50,271 nt of DNA from Phallusia fumigata (taxonomy: Eukaryota; Chordata; Ascidiacea; Phlebobranchia; Ascidiidae), in assembly GCA_008931825.1 (NCBI GenBank), contig QXVZ01033602.1, forward strand, positions 1-50,271, read 5' to 3'. The translations under genes and the position numbers were made by a program. Positions 12,801 through 26,000 of the stretch are shown here, piece by piece. Numbering within the stretch: the stretch's first letter is position 1; the number at the start of each line of letters is the position of its first letter. Below the pieces are notes generated by a model. The model did not search any database. It saw only the letters and a program-made list of their open reading frames with translations, and had not been told where the DNA came from.

Positions 12801-15800
12801 CCCGTTTTAGCCCCAAGTATCCGGCAAACTTAACAGGAAACCTGGCGAAACTCGCGCCGCGGCGTTGGAAGCAAATCCGGAAACGTGTCCGTGCGATTAG
12901 CTACGCGGTCATTACCTCGCGTCGTGAGAATAGCGCTGCGATCATTAACCAAGTAAGTGTCCGACGATTATTCCTTTCTGCGCTCAACCCCCGGTTTCCG
13001 TGTCAGCCCCGATGGCTGATGATGACGCACATCGGGCCTAATTGACGACACGCGCCGAGCTCCGGTGCCCGACCCTGGCCCAGTTAACCGAGTTTTCTGC
13101 GAAGTTAATAGCGCCATTGGAAGTCGCAATTAAAAATTCGGTTTCGCGAGAAAATGGCGGGACGTTGTGTGGTCGGTCATGTGTTAATCATCGGCCAATG
13201 ACATTTGTGTATTCCGAGAAGTGGACGTGTAAATGTTAAGTGGACAATTTGACCTTGCAGTGGTAAACCTTTTTCACACGATTTAACAAGCCCGTTGTTG
13301 CAAATATGTCTCGATACATTTCACCCCCAAAATTTGGCTGTTTCCTTTTTTTAACGTAATACTAAGCGCCCATCAACCATTATTTTCTCAATACAGTGGG
13401 TGAAATGTATTAAGAGCTCATATTGCCTGCAAATCCATGAGCTTGCCAGATTGCAAAGTGCAAGAGATCTGACTCGACTTTCGAGGCGCTTTAAATAGCA
13501 AACGGAAACGAGTTGTGCAGAATAAACCCACCTTTGCCTTAACCTTTCCCTGCTTGTTCACACAGATATAACGACCAGTAGCAGCTCCTTTAATCGTCAC
13601 GATGCCGCCTTCTTTTACACTTTGTATTTCAAGGATCGCTGCAAAGAAAATGAAATTTGTAAAGCTTAATTGCGAGAAATTAGAATACGCAGATCGACTT
13701 GTGCTTTGCACTGTTCAATCGATAACACGTAATATGCAAAATAAGCGACCATCCCCAACAAAATCGATGTAATTCGCACCTGGCTGTGTCGCCCGAACAC
13801 AAGATCTGTTTCCATAATATTGGACAAATTGCCACCGTGTGGCCATTACGATTTCCATGCGGGTATTGTTCGATGACAATCACCAGTGTGGGAACGCGGG
13901 GCCATTAGCGCGAGCGGTCAAGAAAAGGTTTCCGAATTACAATTACCAGTATGTTATCAGAGCAGGCTGGGACGAAATTATTGCACGCGTCGAACCCTCT
14001 AAACATAAGCTGCTTTTTGCTTCCACCGCGGCGGGATTAATTTCCAGAAGTCGCTGTAGAAGTAAGTGCCTAATCCGTGCGCGAACAAAGTATAATTACT
14101 CGTGCATTATCCCGCCGACGAATGGATCTTTTTGTGCGCAAGACACACATGGAGAGTGAACCGCTGCCAGATTACAACGGTGCTTTCCTGCGCTTTCAAT
14201 TGGACCAGCAGCGGGTCTTACTCCTAGAGAGAGCGCCCTGAACATTAGTCTAGGTTCCACGCCAAGCAACATGTTCGTTCGGGGAAATTTCTGCGGCCGA
14301 ATCGTAAATATATCGAGCCGCGGCTTGATTCGTGCCTGATCCGTACCACCAGCGTCAGACCGTGCAAAGCAGCACAGTAAACCGTATTGTGACGTAGCAT
14401 CAGGTGGCTGATGCGCCGCGCTCCACCAAGGTGACAATTAAGGCTGTTATTATTGTATCAATGGCTATACACGTGTAAGTGTGTACAGAGAACAAGGCCT
14501 GACCTGCGAAAAGTAGGAGGGGCCGTATGTTAATCAAAACTGACTCGCGTTGGGATAATTTCGTGTCGTGATTTAAATTTATTGCTAACCGCTACCCTAT
14601 GGCTCCTGCTTGCGGGTTGATGATGCAAAACGGTTTCCTTCCAGCCTCGTGCGGATGTGGCAGCTGACAAGACGGCCCTGTCGCTGCTCATCTTATAAAC
14701 ATCCCACCGCGAAATGGTGAGATTGATAAACCGGCTGTAAAAGTTGGTAGTTTTCTGTTTCACCCCCATATAAACCTGGTCGTGATCGACGCCCGGCGCC
14801 GTGTCGCAGAGGAAGTCGAAAATCGATTTTCAATCACACGCGGCAGTTTGTCAATTTTACTGCTTCGCGATTGAGCTTGAGCTACAGACGAGTTGTGACG
14901 GCGCAACCTGATTCATTGCAAAACGATTTGGCGCTGAAATCGCGTAGTTCCAAAACTACGAAACGAAGTGCTCATTCAAGAGATCGGAAATTTGGAGCCT
15001 GGGGAAAAGCGTGAGTATCATTCACTCGAATTAGATCCTTGTTCGTGTCGCAGCGAAGCAACAGCCCGTGACTGCTAAAACATATCGCGCGGACTGCTCT
15101 GCCTGAAATGCCAGGTTATGAGCAAAATTTCTATGTTCAGCTGTTTGGGGTCTAGCTGACAGTTTCGAACTGTCAACGTGAACCTCGGCACAAAGCTGTT
15201 CACCTATTCACCGTGGCGTTTGTTCAGCCAGCGACCCCGCTTGTTGACACGTTGTTATATCGGGCAGGCGAAAGCGATGGCATTTCGTCCAGGTATCTCT
15301 TGGCCGACACACGATCCCTGTTATGACGGATATTGATTCTGTTGCTGACAACACTGGTTCTGTGTGGACAACAGCAACACCCGGGCGCATGTGGCGGACT
15401 GCCGTCGTCCCGCTGTCCCGGACCCGGGATGTTTTTAGGCAACTCGGCCGTCACCGTGGATTAGACCGCTCGCGTGTGTGGACAAGCCGCGTATATGTTT
15501 TGTGTCAGCCGCCTCAGGACGAAACTGACACTGCTAAGGAGTCGCGCAAATAAATCGACGAAACAGATGGAAGCGGGCGGTTGACATTTGGGCCAGCGCT
15601 GTTGCGGACGTATCCAGGATGGCCGGACTGGGTTAAATTTGCCGTCTCTATAAACCGAGCGATCGGGCCGTAAGTCGCGTGCCGCGCGAAAAACAAACAA
15701 AGCCCATTGTCAACAAACCGCTGCGCGCGACCGACACAGTGGGAAAGGGGAAGGAATTCTTGAATGTCTACGTATTCACTTTCCGCATTCGTCTGCGTGC

Positions 15801-17099
15801 GTGTGATTGGTAAGGCAGGGTACGTTTTGTAAATAGCAAAGGTGATTCCCCGACCCAATGAGGAAATATTTCCTTGCAACGTAACAATAAATGCTCACTC
15901 AACAAACGGTGGATGTTCGTGACGCGCCCCATCGCCCAGTTTCTCACGCACTGTGGTTGCGCCATATACCGTGATCTCACAAACAGACGTGCCACGGTGT
16001 GTATGCATCAATTGACAAGTGACGGAGGGTTTGGCGGGGATATGAAACAAGCGCACGACGTTGGGTCAAACAATGCGCCTTGTTACTCAAACACTCGAAA
16101 CTTCACTCAGTCTATTATCGTCCGTTTCACATGGATCAAGACATGTCGCCCTAATTCGCCTTTGCAAAGACGCTTGTTTATCAAATACACCACCCTCGCC
16201 CGGCATGTGCTGAAGGTCACCCATTTTGGTCCGCAAGTTAAAATACGAAAGGCTCAATACTTACTGTAGTTTGACTGCTCGTCGCTCGGTTCTCCCTTCA
16301 CCTTCCCGTTGGGCATCACGGCGAGGTGGTAGGATCGGCCTTCTTTTTGATAGAGACGCTGCCTTCGCGGAGAATTGGTGTTCTGTAGTCCTTTTGACTT
16401 GTGGCTGCTCTTGTTCTTCAAAATATCCCGTTCCGTCTCCTTGTTCAGTATTTCGGTTTTCGTCCTCTTCTTCTTTCCACCTCCTTTGCCCTTCTTGCCT
16501 TTACGCCCCTTCTTGCCTTTTCGGCCCTTCCTGCCGCCTCTTTGCCTGCGTCCATTGTTCTTCTTACCGGACGATCGTCGGGTCTTGATAGTGGGCACAT
16601 CAATGTTTTCTGACATCGACGCATCAAACACGGCGGGCTCAGGCCTTCTAGCTGCGAGCTGCAGGCCCACCACAGATACATTGCTTTCCGCGGTCACATT
16701 CGCGAAGGTGTCGAGTTCCGGCGAGGGGCTAAGTTCGGTCGGATGAGAGCGGCGCGCTTTCACGGGGGCAGTGTCGGCGGTAGGAGCGAGGCAAAACAAA
16801 ACAAAGACAAAAAGAAGGGCAAGGATTTGAGGCTTCCGGACAAAGTTCGGCAACGATTTTTTTAAACAGTCCGTTGGGCAAGTGCTGCTTCTTTGCGATA
16901 AACTGTTTCTTTGGTCACAGAGAGTTGAAGCGTTTGTGTTGAAGTGTGTATTTTTGGACGGTGCGTATGATTTCAGTTGGGGGCTCACAAACACGTCCGT
17001 ACCCCGCAACCTTGGGTTTTGGGTCCGTCCCTCGATGGTGATTGCACAGCAAGAAAGCTGTTTTGTCGAATCGCGGCTGGCGATTTGTTGGCTCTCCAT
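9836..17099 (-). CDS. Long FGF with signal-anchor-like N-terminus, polybasic linker and basic C-tail (FGF gene 2)
   Basis: Three exons on the minus strand: 17099-16265, 13638-13532 and 10291-9836, joined in phases 1 and 0, giving 465 residues, about twice the usual FGF length. Residues 1-90 are hydrophilic. A hydrophobic stretch (ILALLFVFVLFCL, 92-104) follows and could be an internal signal or type II anchor, then a dibasic K-A-R-R at 114-117 that might be a processing site. Residues 174-214 are almost all Lys, Arg and Gly, a likely heparan-sulfate-binding stretch. The FGF core begins near 245 (RRQRLY), with GKVKG, N-Y-T-I-L-E-I, G-R-Y-I-C-V-N-K and THFLPR at 369-374; a 90-residue basic tail follows. 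GKVKG plus NY-x-I-x-EI resembles FGF7/10, while LPNNQNTYQS resembles FGF4/5/6; I would place it in that broad group. Cys343-x-x-Cys346 matches FGF gene 1. Introns are 3.2 and 2.6 kb. Confidence 0.87.
10292..13531 (-). other. Intron 2 of FGF gene 2
   Basis: G+C- and CpG-rich intron of 3.2 kb bounded by an AAG|GTGGGT donor and a TTTACAG acceptor on the minus strand. Several frames stay open by chance because of base composition; none has domain signs. It may hold regulatory sequence for the FGF gene, which is inference only. Confidence 0.75.
13639..16264 (-). other. Intron 1 of FGF gene 2
   Basis: 2.6-kb intron with an A|GTAAGT donor and a TTTGCAG acceptor, read on the minus strand. It is G+C-rich like intron 2, with no supported exon, RNA gene or repeat. 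Confidence 0.75.
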
Positions 17100-20000
17100 G
17101 GTTGCTTGTTGCTTCCTCCAGTTGCAAATTCAGGAAGGATTAACTGTTCGCTGCCTTGTTTCCCAGTTCATACAGGCTGCGGGTAATCCGTGTACCAGGC
17201 CGCCTTTTTACAATCAAATCAGGTTGACAAGGTGCCTTTAAGTGATACCGGCGGATTGCAAACACCGTAATCCGTTTTGCTGATTTACAATAAGCCAAAA
17301 CGCAATCTTAGAAAGAACGTCGTTTCTGCAAAATAATTCAATCCCAATGTTACAATCTGTACGCTAAAAACACATACAATTTAATAGCACCTATCAATGT
17401 TAAATATGTTGCGAGTACTTAGGCTTATGTGTTGAAGTACCCTGCCTTGTCTAAACCACTTATGTGTAACTGATTTGCTAGAGCTGCTCGTACCACTGAA
17501 GCGCACTTATCTGTAATCCTCTTGACGGCACGCGCACTTTACTGTTGCAAAATACATCGACGCCCGCAGCTTACAGCCGCCGCCCGTCGTGCTCCTTAAT
17601 CCCGCCAATTAATCGGACTGGTCCCGGAGAACGCGGGAGACAACTAATATACGCACGCAGCTTGTAAACAGCAGCAAGTGTGCACAAATATCCGCGTTCG
17701 GTTTAAGTGACCACCAACTGCGCAGGAGACGGCCAGGGCTGGACACGTCGAACTGTTTGTATTGACCACAAGCGTCCGGCCAGCACCTCTGTTGCCTGCT
17801 GCGCAGAAACCTATTGTCCAGATCGACCTGTGCACCCGACAGGCCCGCAGTCACACACTATACCTTCTGCAATCTTCCACAAAGCAAGTAAATCGTGCTA
17901 ATTTAAAAGCCAAGTTACTGCGTTATGGCGCAACTTGTGTTGCACGTGTGTGGACATAGTCGCGCGACTTTACTGATGTGCAACCCTGGTCATTCGGCAA
18001 TCTTTACTCCTGGTCCACGCCGCAAGGCGGACAGCAAGATTTTGGAAAGCCTCCATCGCGACCTGTCCTTTATATAGCGCGCCGGCTGCTCGCTGGGCGG
18101 GTAGAGCCAAGAGCAAACGTGTCATTATGGTGAATTAGTACGTTTACAAGTGCTTCTCTTGCTCTCCTATGTTACCCATATTGCTCATTAGCAACAAATA
18201 AGAAGACAGACACACCAACTTTGGCGGTTTCAATGTATTCACGTCGTTGCCCCGGCGGTGTTTAATTGTTGAGCCTTATACCACGGCTTATTATGGAGAC
18301 GTGCGTGTTGGTACTACGTCACAGACTGCCCGCATTGACAGAGGTACAGCAACAGTATGGTCAAGTAAACACTTAATCGCTAAATAGGAGCATTAATTTT
18401 GGGTGTATTGATGCGTTGTAAACCTCAGCCATAAATTCAATGGGTGCCGTCATGTTATTAATAAACCGCCACCACAAACGAAGTGTTGTTGATATATTAC
18501 GTATTCAAGGTAGCTTATAGGTTCAGTAATTGCAAACCTGAGAGGTGCAAGGCACCAGCTTCCTCGATGAATTTACCCGCTTTTGGCATCAGGTACGTAA
18601 GAAACCTGAACAGAACAACCTTTTTGAATGAGATGAGGAAGTGGCAAAGATCTGGTGGTCTTTTGAAAAAGTCGTTTTCACGTAAATTGTACTTTGCTCG
18701 AATCAATAATGTGACAAAGTGTCGTTGGGGCTTTAATTATCGCGTCTTCGATTACCCACTCCGATTAAAATCGCTTTACTCTGAGCACTTGAGTAAAATC
18801 CCTAGGCGTCAGTCCCTATTTGGCAGCACTGCCATGCAGACACCATGGTCCCCTGTCAACGGAAACTCACGGTATACCTTACCAATTACAAACCCTGCAG
18901 ACAAAAGAAATAAAATCGAGAGGCAATATAATTGCTCGGTGCCTAATCGAAATGGCGACCGTTAACTATTGCAACCATACAGTCGATGTTGGGGTTGTCC
19001 CCGCCTGTTCGAGGATGTCACGCCCCTCGACGAAATGTAAACATTTCAAAGGGGGGTGGGAGCGCTAAACCACTAACGAGGCGTAAACACGCAAGTTGCA
19101 AACATACATTGCACCGCCAATTCCGGAATATAGTAGTTGTTTTTCTAGATTTCGTGACTATAACCGACAGGAATGCGAATTTGTTCACAGATTGGGCTGC
19201 AAGGGCAAGCTGTCGCCTGCCGCACTCGACAGTGGCTTGTACAACGCCAGCAAACGACCTGCTGTCTGGTATGCCCATTGCGGCCCACCTGACCGTACCA
19301 AGGGGCCCATTGAGAGGCGTCAACCGAACCAGGTAATTCGGGGGTCGACGGCAACACGTTTCGCGCCCCCGACCGTCAAGAAGTTTGGTTTCGGGGCCAA
19401 CCAGCCGGCCGCCGTCGGTTATGATTGCTCGTGTACGTGGGTTTGGTGCAGAAAGTACCAAGTTTGGGTTTATAACCTTTCGACTTGTCCTTGTCCTAAT
19501 AAGGCATTGTGAGGTGTCCCATACTCTATATGCGGCGCTGGCACCATGTTTAACATACCGTTCCTGGGTAACAAAGGCCGTTAGCTCGAAACTGTGCTTA
19601 CAACGCTTGGAGAATATGCACCTTTACTATTTATCCACTAGCCCACACTCCGGAAATTTAAAGAAAAACTCGATCGATTCTGAATTATTATTGGTTCAAA
19701 TTTATCCCATTTTAGACGTAATCTAATTATAGACAAATCCAATATCCTGTTTCAAACATTTTCTCAACACGATATTCTGTTTCCGTAACTAAAACAATTA
19801 CTATTTCCTGATGTAACAGAGCATAGTTCAATTGTAAACTTCAAGTGACCTTGACCCATACACCGAATTGTGCAGAGTAAATTATCGCCTCAACAAGCAA
19901 AGAGAACCACCGGGCATCAGAGACTGCCCTGCTGTAAAACCAACAGCTAACAAGTGAGCTAACTTTCCCGATTCGCCATTCATATTCGCTGATGGATTGC

Positions 20001-23000
20001 AATGCAAACATGTCTCAAACCCAACAACAACTGTAACAATTGAAAGCCAGAAGATCAAACGCCAACCCACGTCAGTTTGGAATAGCACTCGTGGTCGCTT
20101 AATGCCAGCACACGCCCTCTCGGGACGAGAAATACGATTTTTGTAGGTAGTATTTTGTTGGTCGTCAAGCAGACTAGCTCTGGACCAAGGTAAACTTGCA
20201 TTAGCGCCAACAGATTCGGCACAATATGGCGGAAAACAGAGCTGCACCAGACGAGTTAAGAAGATTTTCTTGTTAACCATTGCACTGTATGACAGCAACT
20301 TAATATCATGGCAGCGCAGTACGGTTCATATCGAAATATCTTAAAACCCTTACTGCAGTTCAGTTCGGCAGGCCGTCGGTGTTTTTCAAAAAAACCTGGC
20401 TTCATTAGACTTTTCCAAGCCAGCTTCAGTCGTCCCCGCGCTCCCGTTTACGAGACGATATGCTGTAACTGCAAATCCGTCAACATGTTCTTGTGTTGTG
20501 GCCCCTTTGTTCCGCCGAACCTACATCTCGGGAGAGCTGCGTAGTCATGGCGACCACACGGTAACGCCCCACAGCCACCCACGAATTGTGCGCCTTATTT
20601 TCGAAAATCGAATGTTGGTCCCTGTTGTGGTCCGCCAGTGAGGTGTCGCATTGACCGACTCGGCCACAACAGTCAAGGTGAACAGTCAGTAAAGACCCTC
20701 CTTGCGTTGCAGGGGATGTCACCAAGATCGTAACCACCGGTTTTGAGAAACACGGCTTTCGCGGGGCCAGACAACTGAGTATAGGCACTTGGAATGGGCG
20801 ACCAGCGACTGCGTTGTAACCTTTCTCTGAACTACCCGCCTCGCCACACCTGCTTCCAAACATCCTAGGCGACATATGCCCAGCTACGATTACTAAGCAT
20901 GAAGTTTGTTGACAACCAACACCCCTAATTTGAATACACTATAGCAGGCTATGTTTGCACAAGACACTCGTCAGTAAGTCTGACATAAATTTCGTTATTC
21001 GTAGTCTTTTGTCCAGGAAATAAACAGCTTGTTTTATTCCTAAACTACTGTTGCCCTAACCTTGCAACAAACACTGCGCAGAACCGACACGACATGACTC
21101 GATAGTGTTTCGTCGCGACCGCGCTTGTAAGTTATTGCTAGCAAGTGAGTAAACACAACACCCACGCTTTATAGTCTTGTACTCAATACCTTCGACATAC
21201 CTTACTGACATTTCTAATTGCCAAATGCCTCACCTGCGTGCCTTTGTATCCTTAGTAGGCATTCCAATGCCAAGTTCGTTGCTGCGCGAACCTGTGTGTA
21301 CACAAAGGTATAATGTTGGCAACCGATGATGTAAGATGCTGTTCCGGGATCAGCGGGTGATTTCAAAGGGTAACGAAATTAACTAATGCAAACAAATTCA
21401 TGATAAAAGAAAAGGGGGTGGCAAAAAATATCAGCGTCAGTAACGAACGGCACACAGCGCCTGCGAGTTCGCAGCCTCACAGCCCTTCGCCGGTTTTGCA
21501 ATCAACCTGTGTCTATTTGCATTGCGAAAGGCGCACGCGAGTATTGGGCGGGGAAAGGCCGAAATTAGACGGAGCGAACATAGATAGAACTTAGTTGCGA
21601 CGTCACCGTTCAAAGTGCACCAGGTAGTAAACAATATTGTCCCTTCTGTTTTATTAGATTAGCACAACAATATCTATAGATTGACTATATCCCAAACCTT
21701 TTGTGTGCACATATATATTTATACATATCCACTAACCTTATGACCCAGATGTGTAGCGCTCGTTTTCCTACAGTTTGTGCGACATTGTGCAATAAGCGCA
21801 GTAACATATTAAGCTTAATCTCAGTGCTGAAAATCAGTTGGCTAGTATTTTGTGCGATCCTCAACGACAGTATAAGTTTCAGGCAATTTAGGTTTACTGC
21901 GCCACAATAGGCAATGTCTAATCTGCCTCAGCGAATTTTAATACCAGTTCTTCAAGAATTGCGGTGAACCCATTGAAATAATTGTTCGGGCGGCGAAGCG
22001 GCACAGATAGACACACCGCACATTATAACACGTGTCAGGCATCGCCGGGCACTCTGCCCCTATCCCTAATTTTCCGTCGCCCCGTGCTCAATTAAGAGCA
22101 GGTTATGTGCCAGACTTGAGCAATCAAGCGCCGGGCAAATATGCTTACTCATCATCATTTTGCAGGGATAACTGCAACTGGACGCGGGCAGTTATCCGGT
22201 TAAGTCCTTGCAAATTGGCGTCGCGGAAGACGCTCTGACGTTCGCGTTAGGCTTTGTGGCCAGCTCTAAGCTGCCGGTGTGCCCGCAATTAGCCCCATCA
22301 TTTGACAACTTTTCTTTCGGCGGCGAACACTTCAACAGAAAGGCGCGGGTCTAATTTCCAGCAATTACAGATTTGCTGTCGACTGTCGCACCGCCAATTG
22401 CAGGCCTCCAACCACCACTCTAGCGGCGCGAAGGGGCGTCGCTAACACGGTGCTGAAGCGTGAATTAACGCGCGATAATAATTACCCGCGGCCAGCACGA
22501 TGTTAGTCGGGTTTACGCTGGGCCATACGCACAGGGCGGCTTCCGCAGAAGGACGCAGCAGCATCAGGGGATCAGACTCACGGCTAATCGGAAGTGTTTA
22601 CTCGTCTCAGGACTAGCTGGATGTCTCGTCGGATCGAGGAAACCTCCGCTGCTGACCCCTTCGGCTACCAATCCGCAACCGACTATTTACCACTCGACTA
22701 ATTAGCCAGATAGACAACATTAAAGCAGGGGTCACCTGCCAAGTTAAGTGCTCGCAGAGAAATCGCCACCTGGCAAGGAAAATTAGCTGAAAATTGTGCA
22801 TCATCACAACTCTATGATCTTCCCAGAAATATTACTCGACCTGTTTATTCCAAATCCGCGCTGGTGCGACAAACCAAACTGATTTTCCCTGGCATATATA
22901 TACCAATACGATTTAGTCAATCTGAACACCAGCAGCACTTAGGCGTTGACAATGTACAATTTCGGTATCTCGTCTTGTATAAGGCTCGTACTTAGTGGGT

Positions 23001-26000
23001 AAAACACTGTTCTGTGGCCTCTACCACTTGCAATTAGCCCCACAGGGGAACATCGCCTCACAAAGCGTGGAATTTCCAACATGTGGGTTCTGCTGCTGCT
23101 TGCAATGTTTAAATATTGTTTGCGCCTCGTGCCTTCATTCGGCTACAAGAACTTTCATTGCGATGGGCTTTGTGCAAATATCTGTGTGCAGTTAATGGGG
23201 GATGGCGGTGCATTGCACGAGCCCATAAAATGCGGCAGTTAGCGGGAAAGGGAACCGACGCCAAGGCACGCTACGCGCAATACATCAAGATGCATTCTGA
23301 GGAAAACATCGCCATTAATGCCGCAATTTCCACCATTTTAGTGTCGCGGTACGGGTTTTACGGCTGTCTTTGTACCGCGATTAAACATGCATAGGCGGCG
23401 TGTGCAAGGCAACAGTCGACTGATCGCTCGAATTTACGAGAAATGCGCCCCCGCCCATCCCAGTTAACCCTCTGTGTAGTATGGTCGTAAAAACATTTGG
23501 TGAAATTCCACGATTACGGAATTGCTTTGTGCAGTGCGCGCGCGCTATATTTGAGCCGTTGCTTGTTTTATATCGGCCGACTTTGAAGCTGTGCGAAGAT
23601 CGAGCTTAATGACACTGGCGACAATTACACGGTGCGTTCTGATTAGCGAAGCACCAATCTCTTCAACTACTCGATTTTTCCGGTTGGGCCACGTTCAAGT
23701 TTAAAACACTACAGGTTTAAGTTTGTTTACAAATTTGTCATTATTTTTATGCCATCGCTGGCCGGAATTCGCGGAAACATCNGAAGCACCAATCTCTTCA
23801 ACTACTCGATTTTCCCGGTTGGGCCACGTTCAAGTTTAAAACACTACAGGTTTAAGTTTGTGTTTACAAATTTGTCACTATTTTTATGCGATCGCTGGCC
23901 GCAAATTCGCGGAAACATCTGGCAAAGCAGAGTAACATGGCGTGCTAGTTTTTTAGGTTGTGGGTTCCAGTTCCGTCGAGTCGGGTTACACCTATATGCT
24001 CTATTGAATTAAATGAATAGACATACACAACAGGACACAAAGTATAAAATAAATTTAATATCCATGGCAGTTCCAAAAGACCAGGGTATTTTCAGACATA
24101 CGTATTACTTCATGAGTTGCGCGACCACGACACAAAAGTTACGTGGCGACTCTTTTAAGACCGATGGTGGGAATCAACGCCTTTGAACTGTTTGGGAAAC
24201 TGGAACTTAACACCAAGCACGTTCCCATAACCTTCACAAACCCCTTACCGACATTAACGCATTCCCATATCCAGTTACCAAATCGGTTATAACGGCCAAC
24301 CCTTCGAAAGTTAGTGAGTCACCAAAAGAAAGTTCTGTGTTTCCGTTTTCACACAGTGGGGTCGGCAAAGAATACAGTTTCATGTGAAACTAAAACCCAT
24401 TAGATCGTCTTCGAACCTAACGCGTTGGTTCGTAATTGCCAACTAGTACAAAATTTGACTGTGTTCTATATATTGAACCTGCGAGTTATCTACAATCCGC
24501 TTCTTATTTTAGCTTCCCCAGTGGGCGTCCTTACTTGAATATGACCATATTACAGCACATTAATCATAAACGACTTGTCGTCTTTGATGGCGCCTCCACT
24601 CTTGGTTGCGACCAAATATATCGCGGTTTTGAACTATTGACTTGCCCGTTTTCCCACCAGTCCGCCTTGCCAATCAAGTGTGGGATTCGCTAATTACTCG
24701 TCAATATTCGGAAACTCTCGTTATCAAAGGTCTTCATTAGATGAGCAATGCCCCGCGCCGCGGCCTTCTAATCACAGACCCACCGCCATTCACCGCTCTG
24801 GCATGGCCGCCATTAATTAAACATGTATTAAAGCGAAGGTACACTGGAAATAACTCGCCAAAACATGTTTTTACAGCGGCGCGGTTTGGCTTATGCCTGC
24901 ACACGGGGTGTGTCGTATGGGCCTGTGGATCACACTCTAAGTGCCCGCATCGCTGGAATTATGTGAGAGCGCATCTCCACGGCCCCCGCCCTAACGCGAC
25001 GCCACTGACCGTCTTGCACCGGCGGTGCTAATTGTGCCGCTAAATTGCGCCTAACCCCCAGGACTGGCATTCCTTACTCACGCCTGCACAGCGCGGCCCT
25101 TTGTCTTTCCCAAGTACCTCAACGGTGAGAATCTGCCCAAGGAATGTCATCTTAAATAGGCGAACCTGACAACTTATAGTGTACTGCGGTAGGTGGGTTT
25201 GTGAGCAAAATTTCCCATTTGGTTATTAACATAGTTTTTATCACGCGATGGCCATAAATGTCGGTAATACGCGCGGGTGCTTAACCTGTTTTCCAGCTGA
25301 AACGGTAATGGTTGCTGCGCCACACACGATGCGGACATTCCCTGCTGGTAAGTCACCAACTAACGCTGTATTTCACTCCCTAATTATTTTTGTGCGTTGT
25401 AAATTATCAGGTCAACGCAACCCCTCTCGGGCAACAGAAAGATTTCCTGCATACTGATATGACCAGAATTACTGCTTTCCAAACATCGACATAATTTACT
25501 ACTACTTAACCTGTTCCCTACACATAAAATCGCTTTCTAGTTTCTGATAATACTGTATAACGAGCTTTGTAAATAGACTGTATAGATGCGTGCGACGATC
25601 TTAGCTCACGCAGAACAAATGCTACGTCATGGTTTAAACAATTACATCATAACAAGCAATAAACCAAAGTTGGACTTGGGCCGACTACGTCACCACCTTT
25701 TCTGTTTGCGACAAGGCATATGGCTGATGGTTTGTGCAAACGGTTTGTGTAATTTCACAACTTTGAAGGTTAATTTTTGTTTTTGTCGTTTTCTATGCCT
25801 GGCATCATTCAGTTTTACTATGCCCAACAATCCAATTTTGTTTAACAAACACATGTTGATGCGCAACATGAAATCACAGTTTCCGGAAACTTAAAATGGA
25901 GCATTTTGGTTGGTTGGTTGGTTGTTTGCACGTGACCGCATCACATCGTGCTGATCAAACTGAGTTTACTGTACAGTGTGCCTGTTATCACTTTCTACCC

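Noticed and set aside
16375-16746. 123-codon plus frame rich in Leu, Phe and Pro
   Set aside because: It is the antisense of the Lys/Arg/Gly-rich part of FGF gene 2 exon 1.
18483-18965. 160-codon plus-strand open frame
   Set aside because: No domain, signal peptide or homology; no neighbouring exon in phase; lies in a G+C-rich stretch where chance frames are long.
19018-19512. Overlapping frames of 147 (minus) and 138 (plus) codons
   Set aside because: They overlap on opposite strands with no recognisable motif; composition explains both.
25586-25894. 102-codon plus frame
   Set aside because: No homology or splice context; low-complexity Cys/Phe-rich stretch without domain signs.
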